Shown: positions 42,750-51,432 of the stretch, piece after piece
How positions within the stretch are numbered: position 1 is the stretch's first letter
How the letters are laid out: the number at the start of each line of letters is the position of its first letter
Assembly (NCBI RefSeq): GCF_014649875.1
Contig: NZ_BMTW01000003.1
Coordinates: forward strand, 1 to 64,000
Source of the DNA: Streptomyces rubiginosohelvolus
GTDB taxonomy: Bacteria; Actinomycetota; Actinomycetes; Streptomycetales; Streptomycetaceae
DNA length: 64,000 nucleotides
Reading direction: 5' to 3'
The notes under the pieces: model-generated
What the model was told of the DNA's origin: nothing
The model's database searches: none
Seen by the model: the letters and a program-made list of their open reading frames with translations, nothing else
Made by a program: the position numbers and the translations under genes

Positions 42750-44319
42750 CCGTGAGCCGCACCGGCGCCTCGCCCAGCTCGTCGGCCGGGGCGTCGACCG
42801 GGTCCAGGCCGAAGGCGGTCAGGTCGGCCCGGTAGCCGGGCGCGATCCGCCCCGCCACCTCCTGCTCCCCCGCCGCGACGGCCGCGTGCGAGGTGCAGCC
42901 CTCCAGGGCCATCAGCCCGGTGAGCGCCTGTTCCGGGGCGACGGGCTCGGTGTCGTACGCCCCCGGCAGCCGCCGCAGCCGGGCGGTGGCCAGCACCTGC
43001 CGTACGTCGTAGTGGGCGATCGGCCAGTCCGAGCCGAGCGCCAGATACGCCCCGGCGTCCCGCAGATCGCGGCAACGCCAGGCGCGCGCGGCCCGCTCGT
43101 CGCCGAGCCGCCGGGACCAGGCGTCGGTGTGGTCGGCGCGGGTGTACGCGGTGTGGGTGGGCTGCATGGAGGCGATCACCCCGAGCCGGACGAACCGCTC
43201 GGCGATCTCGTGCGGGACGGTCTCGATGTGCTCGACGCGGTGGCACAGCCGCCCGCTCTCCCCCAGCGACTCGACGGTGTCCAGGACGTGCCGTACGGCC
43301 GCGTCCCCGATGGCGTGGGTGGCGGTGCGGACGCCGGCACGGTGGAGCTGGGCGACGGCCCGGGTGTACGCGGCCGGGTCGGGCCAGAACGCCTCGGTGC
43401 CCTGGCCGTGGCAGTCGGCGTGCTCCAGCCAGGCCGTACCGCCCTCGACGGTGCCGTCCATGAAGAACTTCACCCCGCCGACCCGCCACAGCCGCCCCGC
43501 CCTGCTCTGGAGCCGCACCAGCTCCTCCAGCCCCTCCTTGTCGACGCCCGGCATGCACCAGGGGGCGAGCCGGAGCCGTACGGGCAGGTCGGTGTCGTCC
43601 TCCACGGCGGCCAGCAGATCCGGTACGGAGCCGTCACCGAGGTCCATCACATGGGCCCCGGTCAGCCCGGTGGCGGCCATGGCGGACAGCAGCCCGACCA
43701 GCCCGGCCCGCCGCTCGGCGAGGGAGGGCCGGGGCAGGAACGGGGTGAGGAGGTCCATCGCGGCGTGCTCGATCAGATGCCCGGTGGGCCGCCCGTCGGG
43801 GTCGCAGACGACTTCGGAACGCTGGACGAAGGTGCGGGGCCCGGTGATCCCGGCCCGGTGCAGCGCGGCGGCCGAGGCGAGGGCGGAGTGCCCGTCGTAG
43901 AGCCTGATGAAGGCGGGCCCGCCGCCGAGTGCCTCGTCGATGAGGGTGTAGTCGACGGGCTGGTCGCCGAAGGCGTTGTGGTCGAGCCCCCACCCGAGGA
44001 CCCACCCCTCGGTGCGCGGGGCGGCGGCGAGGGCCGCGCGAAGCCGGTCGAGGTCGCGGACGGCGGTGAGGTCGACACCGGTGGCCATCTCCAGGCCCCA
44101 GACGGGGTGGCTGTGGGCATCGGTGAGCCCGGGGGTGAGGGTGGCGGCCCCACCGAGATCGAGGTGTTCGGTACCGGCCCCCTTCAGCTCCCGCAGGTCC
44201 TCGGCGTCCCCGACCCCGACGATCGTCCCGCCCCGGACGGCGACGGCGGTGGCCTCGGGGCGGGCGGGGTCGAGGGTGCGGACCCGGGCTCCGGTGATCA
44301 GGAGGTCGGCTGCGGGCAT
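42718..44319 (-). CDS. YtcJ-type metal-dependent amidohydrolase
   Basis: 533 aa. Amidohydrolase_3 architecture: small beta domain at both termini (LLITGARVRTLDP; tail VRLTVTGGRVTHRG), metal-binding DAHSHP near residue 68, GWGLDHNAF and later THAIGDAAV and GSDWPI. The substrate could be an N-acyl amino compound or a cyclic amide. AAGGAG ribosome site. The APC permease gene lies just upstream on the same strand (22 bp), so an uptake-then-hydrolysis unit is plausible. Confidence 0.82.
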   Translation of the reverse strand: MPAADLLITGARVRTLDPARPEATAVAVRGGTIVGVGDAEDLRELKGAGTEHLDLGGAATLTPGLTDAHSHPVWGLEMATGVDLTAVRDLDRLRAALAAAPRTEGWVLGWGLDHNAFGDQPVDYTLIDEALGGGPAFIRLYDGHSALASAAALHRAGITGPRTFVQRSEVVCDPDGRPTGHLIEHAAMDLLTPFLPRPSLAERRAGLVGLLSAMAATGLTGAHVMDLGDGSVPDLLAAVEDDTDLPVRLRLAPWCMPGVDKEGLEELVRLQSRAGRLWRVGGVKFFMDGTVEGGTAWLEHADCHGQGTEAFWPDPAAYTRAVAQLHRAGVRTATHAIGDAAVRHVLDTVESLGESGRLCHRVEHIETVPHEIAERFVRLGVIASMQPTHTAYTRADHTDAWSRRLGDERAARAWRCRDLRDAGAYLALGSDWPIAHYDVRQVLATARLRRLPGAYDTEPVAPEQALTGLMALEGCTSHAAVAAGEQEVAGRIAPGYRADLTAFGLDPVDAPADELGEAPVRLTVTGGRVTHRG

Positions 44320-44341
44320 GGTGGGGCTCCTTGCGTGGTGG

Positions 44342-45811
44342 TCAACGGGTTACGGAGGTGGCGGAGGCGGGTTTTGGAGTTCCCTCCGGGGCATCGGCCG
44401 GCTCGGCGGCGAAGGAGGCGTACACCTCGGGCCGGCGGCGCTTCAGCCGGCGGGCGAGGAGCAGCCCGAGCAGGAAGGTGCCCGGCACGAGCGAGACGAG
44501 GACGACGTTCACCCCGGCCGAGGCGCCGGTGAACAGCTCCACGTTGTACGAGACGAGCCCGATGGCCCCGGCCAGCAGCACGGCGGCGACCAGCGGGGCG
44601 ACGACGGTGCGCAGGACACCTTCGCCGTGCGGGATCTTCCGGAAGAAGAGGAAGACGGCCACGGCGGCGAGGAGCTGGAGGACCATGAGCCCGATCATGC
44701 CCGGGGTGTTCACCCAGAGCAGGAGCTGCGCGTACGGGTCGGCCCCGGCGGCGGCGAATCCGATGACGACGACCGCCCCGAGCACGGTCTGCGCGGCCCC
44801 GGCGACGTAAGGGGAGCGGTGGCGCGGGTGGACGCGGCCGAGGGCTGCGGGCAGGACGCCTTCCTCGGCCAGCGCGAGCCCGTACCGGTTGATGGCGTTG
44901 TGGAAGGCGAGCAGCGAGGCGAGGACGCTGGTGACGATGAGGACGTGCATCAGGTCGGCGGCCCAGGCCCCGACGTACGTGGTGATGGCGGAGAAGAAGA
45001 GCCCGCCGGGATCGTCGGCGGCGGCCTGGACGACCTTCTCCTCGCCGAACGCCTGGATGACGGTCCAGACGATGAAGGCGTAGAAGAGCCCGAGGAAGGC
45101 GACGGCGATGTAGGTGGCGCGCGGGACGGTCCGCTCCGGATTCCGGGCCTCGCGACGGTAGATGACGGTGGACTCGAACCCGGTGAAGGCCGCGAAAGCG
45201 CAGGCGAGAACGGCGGCCATGCCGGGCACGAGGACGTTGCCGGGCGAGAAGGAGCCGAGCGAGAGCCCTGCGGAGGCGCCGCCTTCCAGCAGCACCCCGC
45301 CCGCGAGCAGAACGAGAATCCCGGTCTCGGCGACGAGGAGGACACCGAGGACCTTGGCGCCGAAGTCGATGGAGCGGAAGCCGCCGTACCAGATGAGCGC
45401 CAGGCCGAGGAGGGAGACGGGCAGCCAGGGCACGTCGACGCCCCACAGGGCCTGGGAGGTGTCGGCGGTGGCGGAGCCGAGGAGCCCGTAGACGCCGATC
45501 TCCATGCCGTTGTAGCCGAGCATGGCGATGAGCGCGGCGGCGACGCCGACCGGGATGCCGAACCCGCGCGTGATGTACGCGTAGAAGGCCCCGTCGCTGC
45601 GGACGTGCCGGCTCATCGTGGTGAACCCGACGGCGAAGACCGCGAGCGTGATGCCCGCCAGCAGATAGCCGACCGGGGCGCCGATGCCGCCGAGCATCAG
45701 GGCGACGGGGGCGACCCCGGCCATGACGGTGAGCGGGGCGGCGGCGGAGATGACGAAGAAGGCGATGTCGGCGGTGCCGAGCGTGCCGCTCCGGAGGGTG
45801 GGCGCAGACAT
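44342..45811 (-). CDS. APC-family amino acid/amine permease
   Basis: 489 aa with 12 predicted TM helices. TM1 shows the broken-helix motif and APLTVMAGVAPVAL, typical of the APC superfamily; AFAAFTGFESTVIYRREARNPERTVPRA (TM6 and the loop after it, residues about 205-232) contains the GFE signature. Cytoplasmic C-terminal tail about 40 residues. First gene of a two-gene unit with the amidohydrolase; the TetR gene is divergent. Substrate unknown. Confidence 0.87.
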   Translation of the reverse strand: MSAPTLRSGTLGTADIAFFVISAAAPLTVMAGVAPVALMLGGIGAPVGYLLAGITLAVFAVGFTTMSRHVRSDGAFYAYITRGFGIPVGVAAALIAMLGYNGMEIGVYGLLGSATADTSQALWGVDVPWLPVSLLGLALIWYGGFRSIDFGAKVLGVLLVAETGILVLLAGGVLLEGGASAGLSLGSFSPGNVLVPGMAAVLACAFAAFTGFESTVIYRREARNPERTVPRATYIAVAFLGLFYAFIVWTVIQAFGEEKVVQAAADDPGGLFFSAITTYVGAWAADLMHVLIVTSVLASLLAFHNAINRYGLALAEEGVLPAALGRVHPRHRSPYVAGAAQTVLGAVVVIGFAAAGADPYAQLLLWVNTPGMIGLMVLQLLAAVAVFLFFRKIPHGEGVLRTVVAPLVAAVLLAGAIGLVSYNVELFTGASAGVNVVLVSLVPGTFLLGLLLARRLKRRRPEVYASFAAEPADAPEGTPKPASATSVTR

Positions 45812-45837
45812 GTGCAGGGAGAGCCCTTCCGCGACGT

Positions 45838-45858
45838 AAACCTAAAGCCTTTCGGTTT
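45838..45858. promoter_or_regulatory. 21-bp palindrome between permease and TetR genes (candidate TetR operator)
   Basis: AAACCTAAAG-C-CTTTCGGTTT pairs at 9 of 10 positions around one central base. It lies 27 bp before the permease start and 70 bp before the TetR start, a normal place for autoregulation plus repression of the divergent operon. Confidence 0.65.
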
Positions 45859-45927
45859 CGGGGAATGTAGCCTCACCCCAGGTCATCGGGGAAGACCTTT
45901 CGCCGACGCAGATCAGGAGAACCGCAC

Positions 45928-46563
45928 ATGGGACGGCCGCGCACACCGCTGCTCGACCGGGAGCGCATCGGTGCCACGGCGCTCGAACTGCTTGATGAGC
46001 ACGGGGAGTTCAGCGTGCCGCAGGTCGCCCGCAGGCTGGGGGTGCAGACGGGTTCGGTGTATCACCATGTGGACGGGCGGGCCGGGGTGATCGAGCTGGT
46101 CCGCGAACGCGTCAGCGCGTCGATCGACACGGCCACGCTGGACCTCCACCCCTGGGACACGGCCCTGACCGCCTGGGCCCGCTCCTACCGCGCCGCCTTC
46201 GCCGCCCACCCGCACGCGATCCCGCTGCTGATGACGTCACCGGTACGGGCCCCGAAGGTACTGGCCCAGTACGAACAGGCGGTCCGCCTGCTCCTGGACG
46301 TGGGCTTCCCGGTGGACCGGGTGATGACGGTGATCACGGCCCTGGAGAACCTGGTACTGGGCTCGGCGCTGGACCTGGCGGCCCCGGAGACGATGTGGGA
46401 ACTCCCGGCGGACTCCCCCGGCACGGAGAACCTGGCGGAGGCACTGGCGGCGATCGGCCCGGGCCGGGCGGACGCGGCGTTCGAGCTGGCGCTGGGGGCG
46501 TTCATGGAGCACTGCCGCACGTTGGGCCCGTCCGGCGCGCACTCCAGCCCGTCCGGCGCTTGA
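45928..46563 (+). CDS. TetR/AcrR-family transcriptional regulator
   Basis: 211 aa. HTH at about 28-60 (FSVPQVARRLGVQTGSVYHHVDGRAGV), then a TetR_C_1-like domain. Likely represses the divergent permease-amidohydrolase genes. The last residues (GPSGAHSSPSGA) and the TGA stop are supplied by a dispersed Streptomyces repeat that runs into the intergenic region, so the native C terminus may have been replaced. Confidence 0.88.
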   Translation: MGRPRTPLLDRERIGATALELLDEHGEFSVPQVARRLGVQTGSVYHHVDGRAGVIELVRERVSASIDTATLDLHPWDTALTAWARSYRAAFAAHPHAIPLLMTSPVRAPKVLAQYEQAVRLLLDVGFPVDRVMTVITALENLVLGSALDLAAPETMWELPADSPGTENLAEALAAIGPGRADAAFELALGAFMEHCRTLGPSGAHSSPSGA

Positions 46564-46650
46564 GGACGTCTTTTCCAGCCCCTCCGGCGTTTGAAGGAGC
46601 GGGGTCTGGGGCGGAGCCCCGGGAAGGGGCGCCGGGGCGGAGCCCCGGGA
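46544..46650. repeat. Dispersed Streptomyces intergenic repeat, two copies
   Basis: Two related cores, CCAGCCCGTCCGGCGCTTGA (from 46544) and CCAGCCCCTCCGGCGTTTGA (from 46575), then two copies of GGGGCGGAGCCCCGGGA (46609-46625, 46634-46650). Similar sequences are scattered through many Streptomyces genomes. The first copy encodes the end of the TetR protein; the hairpin parts may terminate the convergent TetR and glnE transcripts. Confidence 0.75.
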
Positions 46651-46657
46651 ACACCCC

Positions 46658-49654
46658 TCAGCCCGCCGCCCCGTAGAACCGCCCCTCCACCACCGCCCGA
46701 GCCCGCCGCGTGGTCCGCCGGTAGTCGTCCAACATGTCCCCGACATGCCCCGGCTCGTACCCCAGATACCGCCCCACCGCCGCCAACTCCCGAGGATCGG
46801 ACGGGAACGTGTCGCCCGGCCGCCCCCGCACCAGCATCACCGCGTTGCGCACCCGCGCCGCCAGCACCCACGCCTCGTCCAGCGTCTGCGCGTCCTCCGC
46901 CGGGATCAGGTCGGCCGCGCACGCGGCGGCCAGCGCCTCGCGCGTACGCGTCGTGCGCAGGCCGGGCTCCGCCCACCCGTGCTGCATCTGGATCAGCTGC
47001 ACGGTCCACTCGACATCGCTCAGCCCGCCCCGCCCCAGCTTCGCGTGGAGCGTGGGGTCCGCGCCGCGCGGCATCCGCTCGGACTCCATCCGCGCCTTGA
47101 GCCGGCGGATCTCGCGTACGGCGTCCTCGCCGAGCCCCTCCATCGGATACCGCAACGGGTCGACCAGTTCGACGAAGGCCCGCCCCAACTCCTCGTCGCC
47201 CGCCATGTGTTCGGCCCGCAGCAGCGCCTGGCTCTCCCAGACCAGCGACCAGCGCCGGTAGTAGGCCTCGTACGACTTCAGCGTGCGGACCATCGGCCCG
47301 GTCCTGCCCTCGGGACGCAGATCGGCGTCGATGAGCAACGGCGGGTCTGCGGTGGGAAGTTGGAGCAGTCGCCGCATCTCGCTCACCACCGCGTTCGCCG
47401 CCCGCCCCGCCTCCTCGTCGCTCACGCCCTCGCGCGGCCGGTGGACGAAGAGGACGTCCGCGTCGGAGCCGTAACTCAGCTCGTGTCCGCCGAAGCGGCC
47501 CATGCCGATGACGGCGAACCGGGTCGGCAGGGTGTCGCCCCACCGCTCACGGACGGCGGCCCGCAGCGCACCCGCGATCGTGGCGGCGTTGAGGTCGGTG
47601 ACGGCGGAGCCGACCCGGTCGACGAGGGCCCCGTGGTCCTGCTCGGCGGGGCTGTCCTCGGTGCCGTACGAGCCGATGAGGTCGGCGGCCGTCGTACGGA
47701 ACAGCTCCCGGCGGCGCACCCCGCGCACCACCGCGACCGCCGACTCCGCGTCGCCCGCGCGCCCCACCGCGGCCAGTACCTCCTGCTCCAGGTGTTCCCG
47801 GGTGCGCGGCGTGAGCCCCTCCGGGTCGCCGAGGATCGCCACCGCCTCCGGGGCCCGCAGGAGGAGGTCCGGGGCGAGGCGGCCGGCGGAGAGGACCCGG
47901 GCGAGGTTCTCCGCGGCGGCGCCCTCGTCGCGCAGGAGCCGCAGGTACCACGGGGTCTTGCCGAGCGCGTCGGACACCTTGCGGAAGCCGAGGAGCCCGG
48001 CGTCCGGGTCGGCGGAGTCCGCGAACCAGCCGAGGAGCACCGGCAGCAGCGTGCGCTGGATGGCGGCCTTGCGGGTCACCCCGGAGGAGAGGGCCTCCAG
48101 GTGCCGCAGGGCGGCCGCCGGGTCGGCGTACCCGAGGGCCTCCAGACGGATCGCGGCGGCCTTCGCGCTGAGCCGGGACTCGCCGGGGGCCAGCTGGGCG
48201 ACGGCGTCCAGCAGCGGCCGGTAGAAGATCTTCTCGTGCAGCCGCCGTACGACGGAGGCGTGCCGCTTCCACGCCTTGTTCAGCTCGGCCACCGGATCGG
48301 TGCGCATCCCGAGCGACCGACCGAGCCGCCGCAGATCCGCCTCGTCCTCGGGGACCAGATGGGTGCGGCGCAGCCGGTAGAGCTGGATGCGGTGCTCCAT
48401 GGCGCGCAGGAAGCGGTACGCCTCGTCCAGCTGGGCGGCGTCCGCGCGGCCGACGTACCCGCCCTCGGCGAGCGCCCGCAGCGCCTCCAGGGTGGAGCCG
48501 CTGTGCAGCGAGGCGTCGCTGCGCCCGTGCACCAACTGGAGCAGCTGGACGGCGAATTCGACGTCCCGCAGTCCGCCGGGTCCGAGCTTCAGCTCGCGCT
48601 CGATGCGGTCGGCGGGGATGTTGTCGACGACCCGGCGGCGCATCTTCTGCACGTCGGGGACGAAGTTCTCCCGGTCGGCGGCCCCCCAGACGAGCGGCGA
48701 CACGGCCTCGACGTACTCGGCGCCCAGCTCGGGGTCGCCCGCCACCGCCCGGGCCTTCAGCAGGGCCTGGAACTCCCAGGTCTTGGCCCAGCGCTGGTAG
48801 TAGGCGAGGTGGGAGCTCAGGGTGCGCACGAGCGGCCCGTTGCGGCCCTCGGGGCGGAGGTTGGCGTCGACCTCCCAGATGGTGCCCTCGACGGTGGTGT
48901 CGGAGCAGATCCGCATCATGTGCGCGGCCAGCCGGGTGGCGGCCTGCATGGCCTTGGTCTCGTCGACCCCGTCGCGCGCCTCCCCGACGAAGATCACGTC
49001 GACGTCGGAGATGTAGTTCAGCTCCCGCCCGCCGCACTTGCCCATCGCCACGACGGCGAGCCGGCACTGCGCGGCGTCCTCGGGTGCCGACGTGCGGGCG
49101 ATGGCGAGCGCGGCGCGCAGGGTGGCGGTGGCGAGATCGGCCAGCTCGGCGGCGGTCTGGGCGAGACCGGTCGTCCCGCAGACGTCCCGGGCGGCGAGGG
49201 TGAGCAGGCACCGGCGGTAGGCGACCCGCAGCGAATCCGGGTCGACGGCCTCGGCGAGCCCCTGCTCGAACTCGGCGACCCCGGGATGCAGGTCGGCCGA
49301 CTCGTACGTGACGAGCGCCTGCCAGTCGCGCGGGTGCCGGGCCAGATGGTCCCCGAGCGCCTCGGATGCGCCGAGGACCCCGAGGAGCCGGTCGCGCAGG
49401 GGCTTGGCGGTGACGAGGGTGTCGAGCAGCACCTGCCGCTCGCCCTCCTCCCCCGCCTCCACGATCCGGACCAGTCCGCGCAGGGCCAGATCGGGGTCGG
49501 CGGTGGCCCCGAGCGCCTCCAGGAGGACCGGATCGGACCGTACGGAGGCGAGCGCGTCCAGGTCGAGGAGCTGCTCGGCGGCGGACGGGTCGGTGAATCC
49601 GTGCCGCAGCAGCCTGGTGAACGTACTGCTCCTGCGCCCCGGCGCGGTCGTCAT
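46658..49654 (-). CDS. glnE: Bifunctional glutamine synthetase adenylyltransferase/deadenylase
   Basis: 998 aa, full length. Two nucleotidyltransferase halves: GGRELNYISDVDVIFV (deadenylylase half, about 210-230) and GGHELSYGSDADVLFV (adenylylase half, about 725-740). Each is followed by an all-helical GlnD-PII/GlnE domain (LGPGGLRDVEFAVQLLQL, LGRGGLSDVEWTVQLIQM). It adds or removes AMP on type I GS (GlnA), not on GSII or GlnA2. Start with AGGAG nine bases upstream. Confidence 0.96.
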   Translation of the reverse strand: MTTAPGRRSSTFTRLLRHGFTDPSAAEQLLDLDALASVRSDPVLLEALGATADPDLALRGLVRIVEAGEEGERQVLLDTLVTAKPLRDRLLGVLGASEALGDHLARHPRDWQALVTYESADLHPGVAEFEQGLAEAVDPDSLRVAYRRCLLTLAARDVCGTTGLAQTAAELADLATATLRAALAIARTSAPEDAAQCRLAVVAMGKCGGRELNYISDVDVIFVGEARDGVDETKAMQAATRLAAHMMRICSDTTVEGTIWEVDANLRPEGRNGPLVRTLSSHLAYYQRWAKTWEFQALLKARAVAGDPELGAEYVEAVSPLVWGAADRENFVPDVQKMRRRVVDNIPADRIERELKLGPGGLRDVEFAVQLLQLVHGRSDASLHSGSTLEALRALAEGGYVGRADAAQLDEAYRFLRAMEHRIQLYRLRRTHLVPEDEADLRRLGRSLGMRTDPVAELNKAWKRHASVVRRLHEKIFYRPLLDAVAQLAPGESRLSAKAAAIRLEALGYADPAAALRHLEALSSGVTRKAAIQRTLLPVLLGWFADSADPDAGLLGFRKVSDALGKTPWYLRLLRDEGAAAENLARVLSAGRLAPDLLLRAPEAVAILGDPEGLTPRTREHLEQEVLAAVGRAGDAESAVAVVRGVRRRELFRTTAADLIGSYGTEDSPAEQDHGALVDRVGSAVTDLNAATIAGALRAAVRERWGDTLPTRFAVIGMGRFGGHELSYGSDADVLFVHRPREGVSDEEAGRAANAVVSEMRRLLQLPTADPPLLIDADLRPEGRTGPMVRTLKSYEAYYRRWSLVWESQALLRAEHMAGDEELGRAFVELVDPLRYPMEGLGEDAVREIRRLKARMESERMPRGADPTLHAKLGRGGLSDVEWTVQLIQMQHGWAEPGLRTTRTREALAAACAADLIPAEDAQTLDEAWVLAARVRNAVMLVRGRPGDTFPSDPRELAAVGRYLGYEPGHVGDMLDDYRRTTRRARAVVEGRFYGAAG

Positions 49655-49787
49655 CCGTGCTCTCCTGCCAGCCGAACCGATCTGCGTAACTGTTCGGCCG
49701 CTTCCCTGCCGGCGTCACAGCTCTCCGAGCCTAGTCCTGTGCCGATGAATTCGGGGCGACGGCGGAGTCCACCCACGGGGAAAGCAC

Positions 49788-49839
49788 CTGACAGCACCCC
49801 GTGACAGCACCCCGTGACAGCACCGATTGACAGCACCGT
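49788..49839. repeat. 13-bp tandem repeat, four copies
   Basis: Units at 49788-49800, 49801-49813, 49814-49826 and 49827-49839 share TGACAGCACC(C/G); a degenerate fifth begins at 49840. It lies between divergent glnE and the PPOX gene, ending 35 bp before the PPOX start. Could be iterated regulator sites or slippage. Confidence 0.8.
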
Positions 49840-49873
49840 TCAGCAGCACCGCTGGACACCACCCGGAGGAACC

Positions 49874-50395
49874 ATGTCCACGACCGAGCAGCCCCCGACC
49901 ACCGAGCTGGACGCCCGCTACAGCAGCGAGGGCGCGACGGCCCGCCCCTGGCCGGAGACGGCCGCCGTACTGACCGACGCCCCGCTGTACTGGCTCTCCA
50001 CGGTCCGCCCCGACGGCCGCCCCCACGTCACCCCGCTGATCGGCGTCTGGTCGCAGGGCGCCCTTCACTTCTGCACGGGCCCGCAGGAGCGCAAGGCACG
50101 CAATCTGGCGGCCAACCCCGAGGTGGTCCTGACGACGGGTGCGAACACCCTGGACTCCGGCTTCGACGTCGTGGTGGAGGGCCGGGCGGACCAGGTGACG
50201 GACCACGAGCGGCTGACCGCCCTGGCCCGGGAGTGGGAGGCGAAGTACGGCGCCGACTGGCACTTCGACGTCGAGGACGGCAGCTTCGTCCAGGCGGAGG
50301 CGGGCCACGCCCATGTGTTCGCGGTCCACCCCCGTACGGTGTTCGGCTTCGGCAAGGGGGAGCCGTACAGCCAGACGCGCTACCGCTTCACGTGA
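49874..50395 (+). CDS. Pyridoxamine-5'-phosphate-oxidase-fold (split-barrel flavoprotein) protein
   Basis: 173 aa from ATG 49874, set by CGGAGGA; the upstream ATG 49814 lies in a tandem repeat. Split-barrel core with YWLSTVRPDGRPHVTPLIGVW, GPQERKARNLAANPEVVLTTG (each kept short here) and a C-terminal RTVFGFGKGEPYSQTRYRF. Relatives bind FMN, F420 or haem and act on small redox substrates; the pattern fits the Streptomyces F420/FMN-type group. The end overlaps the convergent methyltransferase by 8 bp. Confidence 0.8.
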   Translation: MSTTEQPPTTELDARYSSEGATARPWPETAAVLTDAPLYWLSTVRPDGRPHVTPLIGVWSQGALHFCTGPQERKARNLAANPEVVLTTGANTLDSGFDVVVEGRADQVTDHERLTALAREWEAKYGADWHFDVEDGSFVQAEAGHAHVFAVHPRTVFGFGKGEPYSQTRYRFT

Positions 50396-51179
50396 CCCGG
50401 GCCGTCCCGACGAGGACGGTGGCGTACAGCTCCTCGGAGACCAGGACCCGCGGAGTGAGCCCGGCGGCACGCAGGACCTCCACCGCCGTGTCCCGCTGCC
50501 GCTCACCGGCCTCGACGAGCAGGCTGCCGCCGGGCGCGAGCCACTCGGGCGCTTCGGCGGCGACCCGGCGCATGACGTCGAGGCCGTCGCCGCCCCCGTC
50601 GAGGGCGACGCGCGGTTCGTGGACGCGGGCCTCGGCGGGGAGCAGTTCGACGTCGGCGGTCGGCACGTACGGAACGTTGGCGAGGAGCACGTCGACGCGG
50701 CCGCGCAGGCGGGCGGGAAGGGGGACGAAGAGATCGCCCTCGTACACCTCCCCCAGGTCGCCGACGTTCCGCCGGGCGCAGCGCACGGCGGCGGGTTCGA
50801 CGTCGCAGGCGTGCAGTTCGGCGGTGTTCGAGGCTGCGGCGAGGGCGACGCCGAGGGCGCCGGAGCCGCAGCAGAGGTCGACGACGACGGCCCGGCGGGG
50901 TGCGAGGTCGGCGGCCTGCGCCACGAGGAACTCCGTACGCCGCCTGGGCGCGAAGACACCGGCGTCCACGGCGAAGCGGCGACCGCGGAACTCCGCCCAG
51001 CCCAGGACGTGTTCGAGCGGGAGCCCGGCGGCGCGGCGCTCGACGAGGGCGGACAGTTCGTCGGGGGAAGCGGCGGCTTCGTGGAGGAGGAGGGCCTCGT
51101 CCTCGGCGAAGACGCAGCCGGCGCGGCGGAGGGCGAGGACGGTGGTGGAGAGGGTGGTGCTGATGGGGTGAACCGACAT
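50388..51179 (-). CDS. PrmC/HemK-like putative protein N5-glutamine methyltransferase
   Basis: 263 aa. Small helical N domain, then a Rossmann methyltransferase domain: VVDLCCGSGALGVALAAA for SAM, and LANVPYVPTADVELLP, where the usual NPPY is NVPY. HEPRVALDGGGDGLDVMRR follows as in HemK. It is shorter than PrmC and matches the 'PrmC-related' subgroup annotated as acting on protein glutamine. Target not known; release factors have their own PrmC elsewhere. The 253-bp gap upstream holds only the MFS terminator. Confidence 0.82.
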   Translation of the reverse strand: MSVHPISTTLSTTVLALRRAGCVFAEDEALLLHEAAASPDELSALVERRAAGLPLEHVLGWAEFRGRRFAVDAGVFAPRRRTEFLVAQAADLAPRRAVVVDLCCGSGALGVALAAASNTAELHACDVEPAAVRCARRNVGDLGEVYEGDLFVPLPARLRGRVDVLLANVPYVPTADVELLPAEARVHEPRVALDGGGDGLDVMRRVAAEAPEWLAPGGSLLVEAGERQRDTAVEVLRAAGLTPRVLVSEELYATVLVGTARVT

Positions 51180-51372
51180 ACGAGCGAAGCCTTTCGGGAC
51201 ATCCGATGGGCGCTCGACGATCGTCCTAGTCCGTCCGGTCAGCTTCGGTTACTGCCGGCCGTCCGACGTGATCGCGCGGGGTGAGCACCCAGCCTGATCC
51301 AGCGGTAATGGGTCTCACCTCCTCGGTCGATCGCGTCGTTCCCCGTGGCGTACGGGGGTCGTAACAGTACAA

Positions 51373-51413
51373 CAGCCCGCTTCCGCACCCGCGGGGGGCG
51401 CGAAAGCGGGCTG
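51373..51413 (-). terminator. Terminator of MFS exporter gene
   Basis: CAGCCCGCTT (51373-51382) pairs with AAGCGGGCTG (51404-51413), with further G/C pairing inside. It lies 20 bp after the exporter stop on the minus strand. Confidence 0.75.
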
Positions 51414-51432
51414 GACGGGCCGTGGGTGCGGC

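Noticed and set aside
46745..49804. 1019-codon open frame on the plus strand
   Set aside because: Antisense shadow of glnE with low-complexity Val/Gly/Arg composition.
51180..51372. Hidden gene or RNA between the methyltransferase and the MFS terminator
   Set aside because: No ORF with ribosome site and no tRNA-like fold seen.
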